Origin: Neisseriaceae bacterium
Lineage (GTDB): Bacteria; Pseudomonadota; Gammaproteobacteria; Burkholderiales; Neisseriaceae
Direction of reading: 5' to 3'
DNA: 14,654 nucleotides
Assembly (NCBI GenBank): GCA_017518785.1
Contig: JAFWUA010000083.1
Location: 1 to 14,654, forward strand
Shown here: positions 12,449 through 14,654 of the stretch, one piece after another
Numbering within the stretch: the first letter of the stretch is position 1
How the letters are laid out: each line of letters opens with the position of its first letter
Made by a program: the position numbers and the translations under genes
Notes under the pieces: model-generated
What the model was told of the DNA's origin: nothing
What the model saw: the letters and a program-made list of their open reading frames with translations, nothing else
Database searches by the model: none

Positions 12449-12471
12449 TTACTTGTGTTGTTTACAAGTAA
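12449..12471 (+). promoter_or_regulatory. Perfect inverted repeat in the lysC leader, possible operator or attenuator
   Basis: TTACTTGT (12449-12456) and ACAAGTAA (12464-12471) are exact inverted copies with a 7-nt centre, 46 nt ahead of the lysC start. A T-rich tract (TATTTCTTTTTCTTAATTTTT) follows. It could be a repressor-binding site just after the transcript start, or a weak attenuator hairpin. Neither can be settled from sequence alone. Confidence 0.5.
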
Positions 12472-12517
12472 TATTTCTTTTTCTTAATTTTTACTCATTA
12501 GAAAAATTGGAAACAAA

Positions 12518-13747
12518 ATGGCTCTAATTGTTCAAAAATACGGTGGCACATCAGTAGGTTCGGTAGAACGTATTCAAAATGTGGCACGTCGCATCGCTAA
12601 ATTTAAAGCACAAGGAGACGATGTTGTTGTGGTAGTTTCTGCCATGAGTGGCGAAACCAATCGTTTAGTTGCTTTGGCAGATGCTGTTAGTGGTAACAAT
12701 CCTAATCCACGTGAGATGGACGTGGTTTTGGCAACTGGTGAACAGGTTACAATTGGCTTGTTAGCAATGGCATTAAATAGCATTGGCGTACCTGCTAAAA
12801 GTTATACAGGTTGGCAAGTTTCGGTTAAAACCAATTCTGCTCACACCAAAGCACGTATTGATACCATTGATGATACTGCCATACATAAAGACTTAAAAGA
12901 AGGTAAAGTGGTTATTGTTGCAGGGTTTCAAGGAATTGATGCCGAAGGCAATATCACAACTTTGGGTCGTGGTGGTTCAGATACATCTGCCGTGGCTTTG
13001 GCTGCGGCATTAAAGGCTGATGAATGTCAAATTTATACCGATGTAGATGGTGTTTATACCACTGACCCACGCGTAGTGCCAGAAGCACGCCGCTTGGATA
13101 AAATTACTTTCGAAGAAATGTTGGAATTGGCATCGCTCGGTTCCAAAGTATTGCAAATTCGTTCAGTAGAGTTTGCTGGAAAATATCGTGTTCGCTTACG
13201 TGTATTAAGCAGTTTGGAAGAAGATGGCGGTGGCGGCACATTGATTACTTTTGAAGAGGACGAACAAATGGAACGTGTAGTAGTTTCAGGTATTGCATTT
13301 GATAAAAACCAAGCCCGTATCAATGTGCGTGGTGTGCCAGACAAGCCTGGTATTGCATACCAAATTTTGGGTGCGGTGGCTGATGCTAATATTGAAGTTG
13401 ATATGATTATCCAAAATGTTGGAGCAGAAGGTACAACTGATTTTTCTTTCACCGTACCACGTGTCGATTACAAAAACGCTTTGGAAATCTTAAATCAGGT
13501 CAAAGAACATATTGGTGCTACCGAAGTGTCTGGTGATGATACTGTGGTTAAGGTATCAATTGTAGGTTTGGGTATGCGTTCACACGTTGGTGTGGCATCA
13601 ACGATGTTCCGCACTTTGGCAGAGGAGGGAATCAATATTCAAATGATTTCTACTTCTGAAATCAAAGTATCGGTGCTAATTGCAGAAAAATATACCGAAT
13701 TAGCAACTCGTGTTCTGCATTCCGCATTTGGTTTAGACAAGGTGTAA
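12518..13747 (+). CDS. lysC: Aspartate kinase (monofunctional, with two ACT domains)
   Basis: This enzyme phosphorylates L-aspartate, the first step toward lysine, threonine, methionine and diaminopimelate. It has 409 residues. The catalytic domain (1 to about 245) has KYGGTSVGS at 7-15, the AMSGETNRL segment and GRGGSDTSAVALAAAL with YTDVDGVYTTDPR. Two ACT domains (about 255-409) follow for end-product control. This is the short LysC form found in many bacteria, not the fusion with homoserine dehydrogenase. GGAAA (12509-12513) lies ahead of the ATG. Met251 (ATG at 13268) has its own strong Shine-Dalgarno, suggesting a separate beta subunit made from the same gene as in Bacillus and Corynebacterium. 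Confidence 0.96.
   Translation: MALIVQKYGGTSVGSVERIQNVARRIAKFKAQGDDVVVVVSAMSGETNRLVALADAVSGNNPNPREMDVVLATGEQVTIGLLAMALNSIGVPAKSYTGWQVSVKTNSAHTKARIDTIDDTAIHKDLKEGKVVIVAGFQGIDAEGNITTLGRGGSDTSAVALAAALKADECQIYTDVDGVYTTDPRVVPEARRLDKITFEEMLELASLGSKVLQIRSVEFAGKYRVRLRVLSSLEEDGGGGTLITFEEDEQMERVVVSGIAFDKNQARINVRGVPDKPGIAYQILGAVADANIEVDMIIQNVGAEGTTDFSFTVPRVDYKNALEILNQVKEHIGATEVSGDDTVVKVSIVGLGMRSHVGVASTMFRTLAEEGINIQMISTSEIKVSVLIAEKYTELATRVLHSAFGLDKV
13256..13270 (+). promoter_or_regulatory. Internal ribosome binding site and start within lysC
   Basis: GAGGA (13256-13260) is 7 nt ahead of an in-frame ATG (13268-13270, Met251) exactly where the ACT-domain half begins (MERVVVSGIAFDKNQ). Translation from here would give a 159-residue regulatory beta chain. 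Confidence 0.55.
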
Positions 13748-13768
13748 TAAAATTGTTACTAAATCTCG

Positions 13769-13808
13769 AAAAAATGCAATGTTGTTTTTTACAGCATTGC
13801 ATTTTTTT
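13769..13808 (+). terminator. Rho-independent terminator of lysC
   Basis: AAAAAATGCAATG (13769-13781) pairs with CATTGCATTTTTT (13795-13807), with an inner TGT/ACA extension, and ends in seven T (13802-13808). It lies 21 nt after the lysC stop and contains no DUS. Confidence 0.88.
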
Positions 13809-13825
13809 ATGGAGGAATTAACGAT

Positions 13826-14644
13826 ATGATAAAAATAAAAAAATTATTAATTATTATGTTTATATTCAGCATATTATCATTAAATGGTTGTTTATATTTT
13901 TCCCAAGAGAAATTTATTTTTGTTCCAACAAAATTGCCTGAAAACTACTCATTTGATTTTATTAATCCATTTGAAGAAATCAATATTAAAAACCAACAAG
14001 GTGTTAATTTGAATGGTTTACATTTTTATGCACAAAATCACTATCCAAGTAAAGGTGCTATTTTGTTTTTACATGGTAATGCTAATAATATTGCACAATG
14101 GGGAAAAATTAGTTTATTTTATACTCAATTAGGTTATGATTTTTTTGTATTTGATTATCAAGGTTATGGTAAAAGTGGTGGTAAAATAAGAAATGAAAAA
14201 GAATTATATGGTGATATTCATCAAATGGTTAATTATTTACTAAATAGATTTGAGAAAGATAAAATTACAATTATGGGTTATTCTATTGGTAGTGGTTTGG
14301 CAGCGGAAAGTGCTAATCACTTTAATTTAAATAGATTAATTTTAATTTCTCCTTATTTTAATTTCAAACAATTGGCAAAGCAAAAGGCACCGATTGTACC
14401 AGCTTTTTTAGTACGTTATAATATTCCTACTGATGAATTTTTATCTAATTTTGTGAAAAGAAATCCAAGTAAAAAAATTCTAATTGTACATGGAAAAAAT
14501 GATAAACTTATTCCAATTGAACATTCTAAAAATTTGGCTGATTTACTTAAAGAAAATATTGAATTTTGGCAATTAGATTGTGGGCATAATGATATTATGA
14601 CTGACTATAATTTCTATAAAAAAATGAAAGAATATTTACATTAG
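13826..14644 (+). CDS. Lipoprotein alpha/beta-hydrolase of unknown substrate
   Basis: This is a 272-residue serine hydrolase-fold protein. An N-terminal hydrophobic signal (residues 7-19) ends in the lipobox LNGC, so Cys22 is probably lipidated and the enzyme faces the periplasm or sits on the outer membrane. The oxyanion motif LHGNANN starts at 82, the nucleophile is Ser153 in GYSIGSG, the acid is Asp226 in HGKNDKLIP and the base is His254 in DCGHND. It resembles the BEM46/FrsA-like family; the substrate is unknown. GGAGGA (13811-13816) precedes the ATG by 9 nt. It is far richer in AT than its neighbours and four of its five Arg codons after the signal are AGA, where neighbours favour CGT. 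This suggests later acquisition or weak expression. Confidence 0.85.
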   Translation: MIKIKKLLIIMFIFSILSLNGCLYFSQEKFIFVPTKLPENYSFDFINPFEEINIKNQQGVNLNGLHFYAQNHYPSKGAILFLHGNANNIAQWGKISLFYTQLGYDFFVFDYQGYGKSGGKIRNEKELYGDIHQMVNYLLNRFEKDKITIMGYSIGSGLAAESANHFNLNRLILISPYFNFKQLAKQKAPIVPAFLVRYNIPTDEFLSNFVKRNPSKKILIVHGKNDKLIPIEHSKNLADLLKENIEFWQLDCGHNDIMTDYNFYKKMKEYLH

Positions 14645-14654
14645 GATTAATTTA

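Noticed and set aside
12349..12517. Lysine riboswitch ahead of lysC
   Set aside because: The leader is too short and AT-rich and shows none of the conserved L-box segments; only one small palindrome is present.
13054..13452. 132-codon open frame antisense to lysC
   Set aside because: Shadow frame of a conserved gene; Ser/Pro/Arg-rich composition typical of antisense translation.
1..14654. CRISPR array, prophage, toxin-antitoxin or defence system
   Set aside because: No regularly spaced repeats, phage genes, or defence or toxin families were seen; all sizeable genes are housekeeping or simple accessory genes.

Overview
This 14.65 kb window is ordinary chromosomal DNA of an AT-rich, naturally competent bacterium that looks like a member or close relative of the Neisseriaceae (Betaproteobacteria). 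The family call rests on three things. The protein sequences of PurF, RppH, YpjD/Ffh and RibB are proteobacterial, and PurF and RppH look neisserial. There is a ComP-like minor type IV pilin. A short repeated word, AGTCTGCCGGAAA, occurs throughout the window and behaves like a DNA uptake sequence (DUS). There is no rRNA, tRNA, CRISPR array, prophage or intact insertion sequence.

Layout, left to right. The 5' end of an unrecognised minus-strand gene (1-103) diverges from ribB (DHBP synthase with a degenerate RibA-like domain, i.e. RibBX) and an overlapping DUF1841 gene. Next come a ComP-like pilin gene and a DUS hairpin terminator, followed by a repeat-rich stretch (about 2436-2720) with inverted and direct copies of a small element. 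An S9A prolyl-oligopeptidase-type gene follows on the minus strand, and its last codons run into the same repeat family. Then come ypjD (minus) divergent from ffh (plus), the usual proteobacterial arrangement, and purF. Ribosomal protein genes rplU-rpmA and rpmE lie on the minus strand, each unit with a good sigma70 promoter. A small lipoprotein gene, a structured AT-rich intergenic region, the rppH-trxB pair, lysC (with a probable internal start and a palindromic leader) and an AT-rich lipoprotein alpha/beta-hydrolase complete the window.

The genes are mostly housekeeping: riboflavin and purine synthesis, aspartate-family amino acids, SRP targeting, ribosome, RNA decapping, thiol redox. The unifying signal is the repeat. 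The core CTGCCGGAAA occurs 14 times (10 copies as the full 13-mer), far above chance. Four intergenic sites carry it as inverted pairs forming hairpins, and five copies lie inside coding sequence. It aligns with the Simonsiella-type DUS (AGGCTGCCTGAA, from memory) at 10 of 12 positions, but lacks the central CTG that described neisserial dialects share. A candidate DUS receptor gene (comP) is in the same window. This pairing of a divergent uptake dialect with its probable receptor is the most interesting feature here.
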